Below the pieces are notes generated by a model. That model saw nothing but the letters and a program-made list of their open reading frames with translations. It did no database searches and had not been told where the DNA came from. The position numbers and the translations under genes are program-made. Positions 7,217 through 15,602 of a DNA stretch of 45,254 nt are shown piece by piece (position 1 is the first letter of the stretch; each line of letters starts with the position of its first letter). The DNA comes from an uncultured Armatimonadota bacterium (lineage in GTDB: Bacteria; Armatimonadota; Fimbriimonadia; Fimbriimonadales; Fimbriimonadaceae), in the NCBI GenBank assembly GCA_903927345.1, contig CAIYMO010000034.1, positions 1 through 45,254 on the forward strand. Direction: 5' to 3'.

Positions 7217-8956
7217 TTGAATGACGATCGCGATGAGATAAGACGACGTATCGACCTGGTCGATCTAGTCTCTCAACGCGTTCGTCTCAAACGTTCTGGC
7301 AAAAACTATACGGGGCTTTGTCCGTTTCACGACGACAAATCCCCGTCTTTTTATGTCAACCCCGCCCTTGGGCGTTACACCTGCTTCTCGTGTGGCGAAA
7401 AGGGAGATGTCTTCACTTGGACGATGAAGACCCAAGGCCTCGAATTCCGCGAGGCACTTCAGTTGCTCGCCGATCAAGCGGGAGTCAAACTCACCTCCTA
7501 CTCCGGTCCCACCCAGGACAAATCCGAAAGAGAGGGCTGGCTCGCAACAATGCAGTCAGCGCTGATCTTCTACCGTAACGAGCTCAACAAGTCCTCCACC
7601 GCAAAAACGTATTGCGACAACCGCGACATCCCTCAGTCAGTGATCGACGAATGGGAACTCGGGTACGCACCCTCAGTGCGCGAAGGGCTCGTCAGCCAGC
7701 TAAAACGCGACGGCCACCAACTCGCAGATGCTGAACGTCTCTTCCTCGTCCAAGGTGACCCCCAGAATGGCTACTCCGACAAGTTCTTCGGGCGCCTCAT
7801 GTTCCCGATAAGGGATGACCGGGGCGATCTTGTCGGATTCGGTGGGCGAGTCCTCGGTGACGGCACTCCGAAGTACATCAACAGCTCCGATACGCCGCTC
7901 TATCGCAAGAGCCGCGTCCTGTACGGCTTCAACAAGGCCCGCGACCGAATGATGAAGGAGCGCCACGCAGTGCTCGTCGAGGGCTACCTCGACGTTATCG
8001 CCTGCCACCGCGCCGGAGTAAAGGAAGCTGTTGCGAGCCTCGGGACCGCCCTTGCCGAGGACCACGCGAAACTCCTCAAGCGGTTCTGTGACAAAGTCAC
8101 GATTCTCTACGACGCAGATAAGGCGGGCGAAAAGGCCGCCATGCGCGCCGTGGAAATCCTCGGTGAAGTCGGTCTTCAGTGCCGTATCGCACTGATGCCC
8201 CAAGGCGAGGACCCAGACACCCTCCTGCGACAGAAGGGGGCGGAAGCGGTCCAGGAAGCCGTCCAGAAGGCCGAGAGCCCCTACGACTTCGAAATACGAC
8301 TTCTCGAATCCCGGCTTGGAATCCTGTCGGACGAATTCTGGGAGCAAATCCCGTCGGTTCTAGCAAAGGCACAAACCGAGCTAGACCTCGAGCGTCATGT
8401 CCTTCGTCTGGCTGGTCAGCACCCGTCCATTCCCAACTCTCAAGCCGCCGCCGCCGCCCTCAGACGCGAAGTCAACAAGATCCGTAGGGCAACCCAAAAA
8501 GGTCAACCTAACGAGGTGCTGGCCGCCGCTCCCAAGATCAAGCGCTCGGCAAGTTCGCTCCAAAAGGCGGAGCAGATCCTGCTGGTCATCTGGCTCGAAA
8601 CCGACCGTAGAAAGGAGATCGCCGACATGCTCCTCGAGACGGAACTTTGGCAAACGGGGACCGCTCGGCTACTAGCCCAGGCCCTCACCGAGGCGGAAAC
8701 ATTTGAGGACGTCTCCGAGGACCTCCAAGCTGTTCTGCTCGAAATCGATGCCACCATCCCTCAGCAGGAACGGTCTGCCGAGGTTGTCCTGAGTGCCGAA
8801 GCACGCCTAAGGGTTGAACTCTACACAAGCCAAATCCGGCAACAAGAAGAGCACCTCATGGCGGATTCCAGCAACCAAGCCGCCGCGGCTCAGCGCAAGG
8901 AATTGATCGCCAAACGGAACGAGTTAAAGCAGCGCCTCACTGGGCGAGGGCGATAA
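7217..8956 (+). CDS. dnaG: DNA primase
   Basis: 579 residues from a TTG start six bases after the previous stop. The N-terminal CHC2 zinc-binding domain has C35-x2-H38 and C56-x2-C59 (CPFHDDKSPSF...YTCFSCGEKGDV). The catalytic core follows, with the Toprim motifs EGYLDV (in VLVEGYLDVIACHRAG) and DADKAG. The C-terminal third is helical and resembles the helicase-binding region. DnaG makes RNA primers at the replication fork. The gene is followed after 48 nt by a primary-type sigma factor, the usual dnaG-rpoD order of the macromolecular-synthesis operon; rpsU is not present upstream and a secreted Gly-rich protein takes its place. Confidence 0.97.
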   Translation: MNDDRDEIRRRIDLVDLVSQRVRLKRSGKNYTGLCPFHDDKSPSFYVNPALGRYTCFSCGEKGDVFTWTMKTQGLEFREALQLLADQAGVKLTSYSGPTQDKSEREGWLATMQSALIFYRNELNKSSTAKTYCDNRDIPQSVIDEWELGYAPSVREGLVSQLKRDGHQLADAERLFLVQGDPQNGYSDKFFGRLMFPIRDDRGDLVGFGGRVLGDGTPKYINSSDTPLYRKSRVLYGFNKARDRMMKERHAVLVEGYLDVIACHRAGVKEAVASLGTALAEDHAKLLKRFCDKVTILYDADKAGEKAAMRAVEILGEVGLQCRIALMPQGEDPDTLLRQKGAEAVQEAVQKAESPYDFEIRLLESRLGILSDEFWEQIPSVLAKAQTELDLERHVLRLAGQHPSIPNSQAAAAALRREVNKIRRATQKGQPNEVLAAAPKIKRSASSLQKAEQILLVIWLETDRRKEIADMLLETELWQTGTARLLAQALTEAETFEDVSEDLQAVLLEIDATIPQQERSAEVVLSAEARLRVELYTSQIRQQEEHLMADSSNQAAAAQRKELIAKRNELKQRLTGRGR

Positions 8957-9004
8957 CGATAAATCTTTTAAAAAAGTTCCTCAGGAATCGCTGTTTTTCG
9001 TCAA

Positions 9005-10051
9005 ATGTTTCGTATGATGGTAGCCACATTGGAATCATCGGCGATGTTAGGAGAAGAGGGGAAACTTACCATCGCGACAAACGAGCACACGAGACCGGTA
9101 AGGTGTCCAGCTCGAATTATCGCGTTAGCAAACTTGGAGCGTCAGAAGCCCGTTGTCTTGGACGACGAAGGCGAGGCGATCCCACTGTTCGGCGAGCAGT
9201 CGGACGAGTTTGAAGATTCCGTACACATGTGGTTCCGCCGAATTGGTCGAATCGCCCTCCTCAAAGGCGAACAGGAACTTGAACTTGCTCAGCATGCAGC
9301 CGTGGGTTGCGCCGACTGCAAACAACTCCTCATCGAATCCAATCTTCGTCTCGTTGTCAGCGTCGCAAAACGATTCGTTGGACGAGGTCTCTCACTTCAG
9401 GATTTGATTCAAGAAGGCAATATGGGCCTCATTCGGGCGGTCGAAAAGTTCGACTCAACCCGAGGATTCCGATTCAGCACGTACGCCACTTGGTGGATTC
9501 GCCAAGCGATTTCGCGAGCGATCTGCGACCACGGCCGAACCATCCGCGTTCCCGTCCACACTCTAGAAGCCGTCAACCGCATGATGAAAGTTGCTGGTCA
9601 GCTCCAGCAGGAGCTCGGACGAGATGCCACCTTAGGCGAACTCAGCGGCAAGCTGAACATTACTCCCGAGCGACTCTCCGACTTCCAGCGCGCAACGGTC
9701 AACACCGTTTCTCTTGACGCTCCAGTAGGTGAAAGCGACGACCTCGGCCTCGGCGACTTTGTGCAGAACAAAGACGACGAAACCCCAATGGAAATCGCAT
9801 TCAAGAGCATCGTTCGCGACCAGATCGAATCAGTCCTGGACACACTCACCGAGCGTGAAAAAGGGGTCATTATGCTTCGATTTGGTCTCGTTGACGGAAA
9901 TCCACGAACGCTTGAAGACGTCGCGCGGCACTTCAATGTAACCCGCGAGCGGATTCGGCAAATCGAGCAGAAGTCGTTGAAAAAGCTGAAACACCCATCG
10001 CGAATCAAGCCATTGCGCGAATTGTTGGATGACTCGGCGCACTGCGCATAG
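9005..10051 (+). CDS. rpoD: RNA polymerase sigma factor, sigma-70 family (RpoD/SigA-like)
   Basis: 348 residues. Region 1.2 ([26 protein letters not shown]), region 2 ([29 protein letters not shown], then [17 protein letters not shown]), region 3 and region 4 with its helix-turn-helix ([15 protein letters not shown]...[30 protein letters not shown]) are all present. The acidic region 1.1 of large RpoD proteins is missing, so this is a compact SigA-type or RpoD-paralogue factor. C102 and C105 form a CxxC just before region 2, where relatives usually have acidic or small residues. The first ATG is used; ATG at 9014, 9017 and 9043 are alternatives and no Shine-Dalgarno sequence decides between them. 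Whether it is the only primary sigma factor cannot be judged here. Confidence 0.95.
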   Translation: MFRMMVATLESSAMLGEEGKLTIATNEHTRPVRCPARIIALANLERQKPVVLDDEGEAIPLFGEQSDEFEDSVHMWFRRIGRIALLKGEQELELAQHAAVGCADCKQLLIESNLRLVVSVAKRFVGRGLSLQDLIQEGNMGLIRAVEKFDSTRGFRFSTYATWWIRQAISRAICDHGRTIRVPVHTLEAVNRMMKVAGQLQQELGRDATLGELSGKLNITPERLSDFQRATVNTVSLDAPVGESDDLGLGDFVQNKDDETPMEIAFKSIVRDQIESVLDTLTEREKGVIMLRFGLVDGNPRTLEDVARHFNVTRERIRQIEQKSLKKLKHPSRIKPLRELLDDSAHCA

Positions 10052-10060
10052 CCGCTGGCG

Positions 10061-10066
10061 TAAGAT
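10061..10066 (+). promoter_or_regulatory. Candidate -10 element TAAGAT, leaderless arrangement
   Basis: TAAGAT ends six bases before the GTG start of the peroxiredoxin-like gene, which lacks a Shine-Dalgarno sequence. The spacing would place the transcript start at the start codon. Confidence 0.35.
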
Positions 10067-10072
10067 TAGACA

Positions 10073-10579
10073 GTGCGCGCTCCGTATGCAATCGTCAACC
10101 TAGACTCAGGCGAGTCGGTTGGTCTTGAAACTCTTTATCAGGACCGCCCCCTTGCGCTTGTTTTCATGCGCCACTACGGATGCGTTTTCTGCCGGGAGCA
10201 GCTCGCTAGCCTGCGAGAGTTTAAGGACGAAAACATCGTGCTTGTCGGAATGGGCGATCAAAAGGAAACCGCTGAGTTTCGCCGACGAATGGAGGTCCCC
10301 CAAAAGATGATCTCAGACCCAACCAAGACCCTCTTCCAACAGTTTGGGTTGCGCCGGGCTTCGTTCGGCCAGTTCGTTAACCCCCGAGTCGTCAAACGAG
10401 GAATTAGCGCGTTACGAGCCGGGCACCGTGAGGGGCTTCCCAACGCAGACCCCTTTCAGCTGGCCGGAGTTTTCATTTTGAACCAGGATGGCGAGGTGCT
10501 TTTCGAGCACCGCTCGTCGGATGCTTCCGATACTCTTCTCGGTCAAGCGATCGCCACCGAACTCAACGCGCGGTCATAA
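10073..10579 (+). CDS. AhpC/TSA-type thioredoxin-fold redox protein (peroxiredoxin-like)
   Basis: 168 residues from GTG 10073. It has a thioredoxin fold pattern: a beta strand (PLALVFMRHYG), then CVFCREQLASLREF with a CxxC at the start of the first helix, and GMGDQKETAEFRRRM. A C-terminal strand pair follows (GVFILNQDGEVLFEHRSSDASD). This matches the AhpC/TSA antioxidant-like family related to selenoprotein-L-type and PRXL2 proteins, in which the first Cys replaces the peroxidatic Cys of classical peroxiredoxins. It probably reduces peroxides or disulfides in the cytosol; the partner is unknown. There is no signal peptide. It follows the sigma gene by about 20 nt but has its own -10-like sequence. 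Confidence 0.85.
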   Translation: MRAPYAIVNLDSGESVGLETLYQDRPLALVFMRHYGCVFCREQLASLREFKDENIVLVGMGDQKETAEFRRRMEVPQKMISDPTKTLFQQFGLRRASFGQFVNPRVVKRGISALRAGHREGLPNADPFQLAGVFILNQDGEVLFEHRSSDASDTLLGQAIATELNARS

Positions 10580-10588
10580 TGTTAAGCT

Positions 10589-11215
10589 GTGCCCGACGAG
10601 AACCGACTGAAGATTGAGCTTTGTGAGTATGCCGCTCTCCTCTGGGCACGGGGGCTGATTGGCGGAATTGAAGGAAACCTATCCGTCCGGATCTCCGAAG
10701 ACCTCGTCTTATGCACCCCGTCCGGCCTCCCAAAGGGTCATCTCAAGCCCGACCAAATCGTTCTTATCGACATGCATGGCAATGAGAAGGGAAGCACAGG
10801 CGCTCGACTCGGCTTCCGGGAGTCAGAAGCCGTCAAGCCCAACTACCGAGCCAGCTCTGAGATCAAAATGCACCTTGGAATTTACCAAGCTCGGCCAGAT
10901 ATCCAAGCGGTAGTCCATGCTCACCCACCTTTTGCGACCAGCTACGCATACGCTGAAGTCCCACTGGACCTCTCTCAAAGCCCGGAAGGTTCGGTGATCG
11001 TCGGAGAAGTCGCACTGCTCCCGTTCGCGACGCCAGGCACCGATGAAGTGCCCAATTCCTTCCTTCCGTTCTTGCCGAACCACAACGCCTTCCTCCTCAC
11101 CCGTCACGGCGCAACTACAGTCGGGGGCTCGCTCGAAGAAGCATTCAACCGTATGGAGACTCTGGAACGTTTGGCACAAGTGACCTATCAGTCCAGAATC
11201 CTCCGGCGAAGCTAA
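10589..11215 (+). CDS. Class II aldolase/adducin-family protein
   Basis: 208 residues from GTG 10589; CATAAT ends eight bases upstream and there is no Shine-Dalgarno sequence. Zinc-site residues of the class II aldolase fold are visible: HAHPP in VVHAHPPFATSYA, and a later RHG (LLTRHGATTVGGSLEEAFNRMETLE). The catalytic acid is probably the Glu of YRASSEIKMHLGIYQ. GGIEGNLSVRI near the N-terminus matches the substrate phosphate-binding G-N-x-S loop. Family members include L-fuculose-phosphate aldolase, L-ribulose-5-phosphate epimerase and methylthioribulose-1-phosphate dehydratase; the sequence does not tell which. No sugar-pathway genes lie next to it. Confidence 0.9.
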   Translation: MPDENRLKIELCEYAALLWARGLIGGIEGNLSVRISEDLVLCTPSGLPKGHLKPDQIVLIDMHGNEKGSTGARLGFRESEAVKPNYRASSEIKMHLGIYQARPDIQAVVHAHPPFATSYAYAEVPLDLSQSPEGSVIVGEVALLPFATPGTDEVPNSFLPFLPNHNAFLLTRHGATTVGGSLEEAFNRMETLERLAQVTYQSRILRRS

Positions 11216-11229
11216 CCCGTCTTTGTTAG

Positions 11230-11670
11230 GTGGCTCGTCGACGCAAGCAGAAGAAACCGTTCATCGGCGACCAAGTTCTCGCGTGTCTGACAGGTTTCCA
11301 GTGTTGCGGATGCGTCGGGATTCTTTCGCTCCTTGGCGCCGTCGCTGCCGGCTACTCGATTGACCTGCAAGGCAAGAGCGCTGCTCTATCGGCTCGACCA
11401 GGCTACAGCATCTCCAGTCTTGAGAAGATGATTAACCTGCCCGCGGCAGGATTTGCCATCCTGGCGTTTCTCGTAGCTGGGTTCATGATTTGGCTCACCG
11501 TTGCCCTTTGGAAGGGTCGAAAGTGGTCGCTTTGGTTCATGTTTCTCACTCACCTCCCTGGTGCACTTCTAAGCGGATTTTCTCGGGACTACGGCTCTTC
11601 CGCAATCGGGCTCGCGGTCGCAATCTACACATTCCTTCGGATCTCAGGAAACGCCGGGCCCAAGCTCTAA
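11230..11670 (+). CDS. Membrane protein of unknown function
   Basis: 146 residues from GTG 11230. A basic N-terminus (ARRRKQKKPF) is followed by four hydrophobic stretches, roughly residues 15-40, 68-95, 100-115 and 120-138. Cysteines cluster in the first (CLTGFQCCGCVG). The positive-inside rule puts the N-terminus in the cytoplasm. The pattern of short helices and charged WKGRKW loop is similar to many small DoxX- or DUF-type bacterial membrane proteins, but no family is recognised. It lies 15 nt after the aldolase and 18 nt before hisS. Confidence 0.75.
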   Translation: MARRRKQKKPFIGDQVLACLTGFQCCGCVGILSLLGAVAAGYSIDLQGKSAALSARPGYSISSLEKMINLPAAGFAILAFLVAGFMIWLTVALWKGRKWSLWFMFLTHLPGALLSGFSRDYGSSAIGLAVAIYTFLRISGNAGPKL

Positions 11671-11671
11671 G

Positions 11672-11677
11672 TAAACT
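11672..11677 (+). promoter_or_regulatory. Candidate -10 element TAAACT upstream of hisS
   Basis: AGTAAACT ends ten bases before the hisS ATG, with no Shine-Dalgarno sequence between. It is one of five TAAACT copies found upstream of start codons in this window. Confidence 0.4.
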
Positions 11678-11687
11678 AGTCCCCAAT

Positions 11688-12941
11688 ATGCGGATTCAAG
11701 CACCTCGAGGTACCGAAGACGTTGTTCCGGCAACTGCGTCTCGCTGGCAAGAAATCGAATCGGCATATCATCGCATCGCGTCGCTCTACGGATATCGAGA
11801 AATTCGCACCCCGGTCTTCGAGGATGTACAACTCTTCAAACGAACCGCCGGCGAGACCAGTGACATCGTTGATAAGGAGATGTACGAGTTCCAGGATAAA
11901 GGTGGACGCGATATCGCTCTCAAACCAGAAGGGACCGCTCCGGCAATGCGAGCGGTACTTGAGCACAACCTCTGTCCAACCGGCACCCACCTTCGGCTTT
12001 GGTATTGCACTGCTTGCTATCGCTACGGACGTCCAGGCGCAGGGCGGCTCCGCGAGCTTCACCAACTTGGTGCCGAGCTTCTCGGTTCAAGCTCCGCCGA
12101 CGCCGACGCCGAAGTCATCGAGCTTGCAATTCGCTTCTTCGAGAGCCTCGGCATCCAAGGCGCACCGGTGCGAATCAACTCAATCGGGAGACAGGAGTGC
12201 CGCACCCAATTCCGCGAAGTCATTCTTGAGCAAGCCAAGAGCTTCTTGCTGGACACCGACGAAGTCACAAGAGCAAAGATCGAAAAGAACCCGCTCGGAA
12301 TGCTCGACTCGAAAGACCCCAAGCAGAAGGAAGCACTTGTCGGACTCCCTTCGATTCTCAACTTCCTCGAGGACGACTCAAAAGCTCGGTTCGACCAGCT
12401 GCAACTGCTCCTGACCGAAGCCGCCGTACCCTACGTTGTCTCGCCTGAAACCGTCCGAGGTTTGGACTACTATACAGAAACCGTATTTGAATACGAGCAC
12501 CCAGCCCTTCCCGGGCTGAGCGTGTTTGGTGGAGGTCGCTATGACAACCTGGTCAGCCAGCTCGGCGGTCAAGCAACCCCGTGCGTCGGATTCGGAATCG
12601 GTATGGAGCGGCTCCTAGCCGTTCTGGAGGCGATTGATCACGAGGCAAAGACGCCTCAGCCAGTTGCGTTTATTGTCCAAGCGTCCGCCGGAGCCGCAGA
12701 GGTCGCGAGGAAAATCGCCCGGGAGGGACGAGCAAAAGGTCTTCCCATCAGCCTGGACCTCGACCGCCGAAGCTTGAAGAGCCAAATGCGCCAAGCCGAT
12801 GGTTCGGGGGCAACATTCGCGCTGATCATCGGCGACGATGAGTTGGCAGAGCAGAAGGTCTCCGTTAAGAACCTAAAATCGAGCGAACAGCAAATGATTG
12901 CAATCGACAGCGTGGTCGAATTCCTATGCGAAAACTCCTGA
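11688..12941 (+). CDS. hisS: Histidyl-tRNA synthetase
   Basis: 417 residues from ATG 11688 (the open frame extends further 5', but the family begins MxIQAPRGTEDVVP). Class II synthetase motifs are clear: motif 2 (LRLWYCTACYRYGRPGAGRLRELHQLGAELLG), the histidine-specific segment LKPEGTAPAMRAVLEHNL, and the HisA motif RGLDYYTETVFEY. Motif 3 is CVGFGIGMERLLAVLEA. The C-terminal anticodon-binding domain is present (SLDLDRRSLKSQMRQADGSGATFALIIGDDEL). It charges tRNA-His in the cytosol. The 3' end overlaps the next gene by 16 nt, suggesting translational coupling. Confidence 0.97.
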   Translation: MRIQAPRGTEDVVPATASRWQEIESAYHRIASLYGYREIRTPVFEDVQLFKRTAGETSDIVDKEMYEFQDKGGRDIALKPEGTAPAMRAVLEHNLCPTGTHLRLWYCTACYRYGRPGAGRLRELHQLGAELLGSSSADADAEVIELAIRFFESLGIQGAPVRINSIGRQECRTQFREVILEQAKSFLLDTDEVTRAKIEKNPLGMLDSKDPKQKEALVGLPSILNFLEDDSKARFDQLQLLLTEAAVPYVVSPETVRGLDYYTETVFEYEHPALPGLSVFGGGRYDNLVSQLGGQATPCVGFGIGMERLLAVLEAIDHEAKTPQPVAFIVQASAGAAEVARKIAREGRAKGLPISLDLDRRSLKSQMRQADGSGATFALIIGDDELAEQKVSVKNLKSSEQQMIAIDSVVEFLCENS

Positions 12942-13786
12942 CGGTCGGCGGATTCTGTTTACTGTCGCTCAGCGCGCTTGGGCAGGCACCGGACGTCCGC
13001 ATCAAGGGCGACGTCAGCTTCAGCTACATCAACAGCGAGGGAGCCGGGCTAAGAACTATCAGCCCTCTGAACCGTTACTCCACTCTCTCGCTCAGCACTC
13101 TCTCCCCACTGGGTTTCAATATCCTGCTCAGCCAGCGATTCTCGTTCCTTCCTGACGACGCGGACAATGAGTTCTTCGATGAATACTACGTCGAAGACCC
13201 GGGTAGCTGGCGAATCGGCAAGCAATACCTGCCCTTCGGAAATGGCGCGCTGATGAGAGAGACCGCTCTCGCCGCACGCGTGGACTCAAACCTGATCTTC
13301 GAAGGTCTGCCGCTCAGCTTTGCGCTGGTGGACGCCGGCCGTGGTCGTCAGGCGGGTGTGATCGGGCGCCTTGGCGGAAGGGGAATCGGGGTCAGTGCTG
13401 CAATCGGCGACCACTGGGCGATTAACTCAACCGCACTGTCACTCTTCCAAACTCTCGGTCCCGGATTAGGTCGGGAGCAGGGCTTCCGCCAGGCATTCGG
13501 CCTCGACTGGAACCAGCGTGCAGGGCGCCTGACCACCCGATACGAAAGCTTGGCACTCCGCCGGCCCAACGGCACTCTCGGTGAGCTTGACCTCACCGAT
13601 CTCTCGTTCACCTATGACCTCGGCGGCCGGAACTCGCTTCTTGTCGGTTTCTCATCTGGACTAGAGAGATGGGCTCGGTTCGGTGGCACCTATAATGCCA
13701 AGCATGGTGTGACAGTAGAGGGCCTCGTTCGATCTAGAAATGGAGTCGTGTTGGAATCGAGCCTGACCTTAAGGGTTCGCTTTTAA
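12926..13786 (+). CDS. Predicted outer-membrane beta-barrel protein
   Basis: 286 residues. A signal peptide (MRKLLTVGGFCLLSLSALGQA) is followed by a run of alternating hydrophobic/polar strands (for example RYSTLSLSTLSPLGFNILLSQRF and RNSLLVGFSSGLERWARF). The C-terminus (LEVSS-like strand ending LTLRVRF) finishes with Phe, the usual BAM-recognised end of an outer-membrane barrel. This is evidence for a diderm envelope. The function is not recognised. The start overlaps the hisS 3' end by 16 nt and the stop overlaps the stop of the convergent kinase gene by 4 nt. Confidence 0.75.
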   Translation: MRKLLTVGGFCLLSLSALGQAPDVRIKGDVSFSYINSEGAGLRTISPLNRYSTLSLSTLSPLGFNILLSQRFSFLPDDADNEFFDEYYVEDPGSWRIGKQYLPFGNGALMRETALAARVDSNLIFEGLPLSFALVDAGRGRQAGVIGRLGGRGIGVSAAIGDHWAINSTALSLFQTLGPGLGREQGFRQAFGLDWNQRAGRLTTRYESLALRRPNGTLGELDLTDLSFTYDLGGRNSLLVGFSSGLERWARFGGTYNAKHGVTVEGLVRSRNGVVLESSLTLRVRF

Positions 13787-15492
13787 AGCTTGGCTCGGAG
13801 GTCCGCGAGCTCCTGCCGTCGAGATGAATCAGGCGCAGTGACATCGGTCATCAAGTCCAGAATTCGCCGCAACTCACGGTTAGGCGCCCCAGCATCCCTC
13901 TGTGCGTAATAGGCTTGGTAATAGCATTCGTAGGCGTTGTCGGTTTGTCCCATCTGCTTGTAGGCGTTCCCAGCGTCGATCAGCAACCGGGCTTTGGCCG
14001 CACCACCGGTTGCTCCTTGGGCGTCCTTCAGCAGTACTTCGGGATCCGGGCCCGTGTAGGAGGGCGCGGGCTCGGCTGCTGGACTCGCCGCAGGAGAATT
14101 GCTTTCTGTCGGGGTTGAGTTTGCCGAGGGTTCAGGCTGGGTAGAGGTTGCCGCCGGAGCGGTCGATGCTTTTGGGGCGCTGATTGTCCTCTTTGCCGAT
14201 GCCTGATTCGCCTGAATCGAATTTGTAATCGTTATGAATGCGGCAACAAGAATTGCTGCAAGTAAGCCGAACACCACGAACGCAATAACGAGCTGTCGCA
14301 TCCGCTCCTTAGCCTGAGCACTAAACATCGGCGGTCCGGGAGGAGGAGGATAGAACTGCCCCTGCGGCATCTGATACTGCCCAGGTTGAGGCTGCTGATA
14401 AGGATTATAAGCACCGTATTGAACCGGGTTCGCGATAACCGGGGGTGCCGTCGGCGCGCCGTAGGGGTTGTATCCGCCTTGCATCGGTGCCGCATAAGGG
14501 CTCATCGGAGCCTGCGAAGTCTGTCCCGGCGCAAAGTAGGGGTTCGGCGTGCCGTAAGGCGTATACGGCTGTGTGTAAGGATCTATCGTGGGCGGCGCGG
14601 AAGCCAGTCCCATCGGTGGTGCCGAGTACGGATCAAAGTTGTTCTGCTGTGGCTGAGGCGCGGGAGGAGTCTTCTGCACCGCGATGGCATCCTGAATCGC
14701 AATCCTCATCTCGTTCGCATTGTGATAGCGCATTGCCGGAGTCTTTTCGAGAGCACGTTGAATGCACATCCAAAGTGGCATCGAGACATTGCTTGGAGGT
14801 GGCGGAGAAGCGTTAACGATGGCGTGAGTAATTGAAATGACGTTGTCGCCCGTAAACGGCTTGTTCCCAGTGAGCATCTCGTAAAGCATCACGCCGACGC
14901 TAAACAAGTCCGTGCGCTGATCGATGTCCTTTCCAACAACCTGCTCCGGCGACATGTACGACGGAGTTCCGAACACCTGTCCATCCATCGTGAGGTTCGG
15001 CTGAAAGGTCAGACGCGCAATCCCGAAGTCTGTGATCTTGACGACTCCAGCTGAGGTGAGTTGGACGTTATCTGGCTTGATGTCTCGGTGCACAACCCCC
15101 GCATCATGGGCACAAGAAAGTCCGGAAAGCACGTCGGAAGCGATCTGAACCGCTTGCTCAACGGGAAGAAATCCCTTGTTGTCGATCTCTTTTCGCAATG
15201 TGATTCCATCAAGGAATTCCATCGCCATGAAGTAGCGGCCGGCGTCCTCGCTAAAACTGTGAACTGTCATGATGTTCACATGGTTGAGGCTACCAACTGC
15301 TTGAGCTTCTCGGCGGAACCGGCTGACTCGATCATCAAGCTGCTGAGGCGTGCTCCCAGCTGGCATCGAAAGCTCTTTAATCGCCACCCTACGGTTCATC
15401 AACGGGTCGTAAGCTTCGTAGACAATGTCGTTCGAACGCGCAATTTCCCGGATGATTTGATACAAACCTAGTGATTTTGGTGTTGAACTCAT
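13783..15492 (-). CDS. Membrane-anchored Ser/Thr protein kinase (PknB type) with extracytoplasmic TPR-like tail
   Basis: 569 residues. The kinase domain occupies about 11-275: K39 in VAIKEL, HRDIKPDN with catalytic D137, DFG at 155-157 and the activation segment end GTPSYMSPEQ. The glycine-rich loop is degenerate (REIARSNDIVYEA instead of GxGxxGxV). A Pro/Gln/Tyr/Gly-rich linker of about 120 residues follows, then one membrane helix (LVIAFVVFGLLAAILVAAFITI), an Ala/Ser/Pro/Thr-rich spacer and a TPR-like C-terminus (LLIDAGNAYKQMGQTDNAYECYYQAYYAQRDAG). The kinase would face the cytoplasm and the tail the periplasm. No cognate phosphatase is present in the window. The gene is convergent with the barrel protein and divergent from the CAP protein. 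Confidence 0.93.
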   Translation of the reverse strand: MSSTPKSLGLYQIIREIARSNDIVYEAYDPLMNRRVAIKELSMPAGSTPQQLDDRVSRFRREAQAVGSLNHVNIMTVHSFSEDAGRYFMAMEFLDGITLRKEIDNKGFLPVEQAVQIASDVLSGLSCAHDAGVVHRDIKPDNVQLTSAGVVKITDFGIARLTFQPNLTMDGQVFGTPSYMSPEQVVGKDIDQRTDLFSVGVMLYEMLTGNKPFTGDNVISITHAIVNASPPPPSNVSMPLWMCIQRALEKTPAMRYHNANEMRIAIQDAIAVQKTPPAPQPQQNNFDPYSAPPMGLASAPPTIDPYTQPYTPYGTPNPYFAPGQTSQAPMSPYAAPMQGGYNPYGAPTAPPVIANPVQYGAYNPYQQPQPGQYQMPQGQFYPPPPGPPMFSAQAKERMRQLVIAFVVFGLLAAILVAAFITITNSIQANQASAKRTISAPKASTAPAATSTQPEPSANSTPTESNSPAASPAAEPAPSYTGPDPEVLLKDAQGATGGAAKARLLIDAGNAYKQMGQTDNAYECYYQAYYAQRDAGAPNRELRRILDLMTDVTAPDSSRRQELADLRAKL

Positions 15493-15602
15493 CGCCGTTT
15501 ACTGGTAATTGTATTAATTGTAGGGCAAAAAAGCTCTTTCGACAGTGCAGGTTAGCGTGCCTTCGAAGAGATTAGCTCGTAGAATACTGCAGGATCGGGA
15601 CG

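Noticed and set aside
7700-8347. Minus-strand open frame of 215 codons inside dnaG
   Set aside because: It is antisense to conserved Toprim motifs of DnaG; no domain and no start signals.
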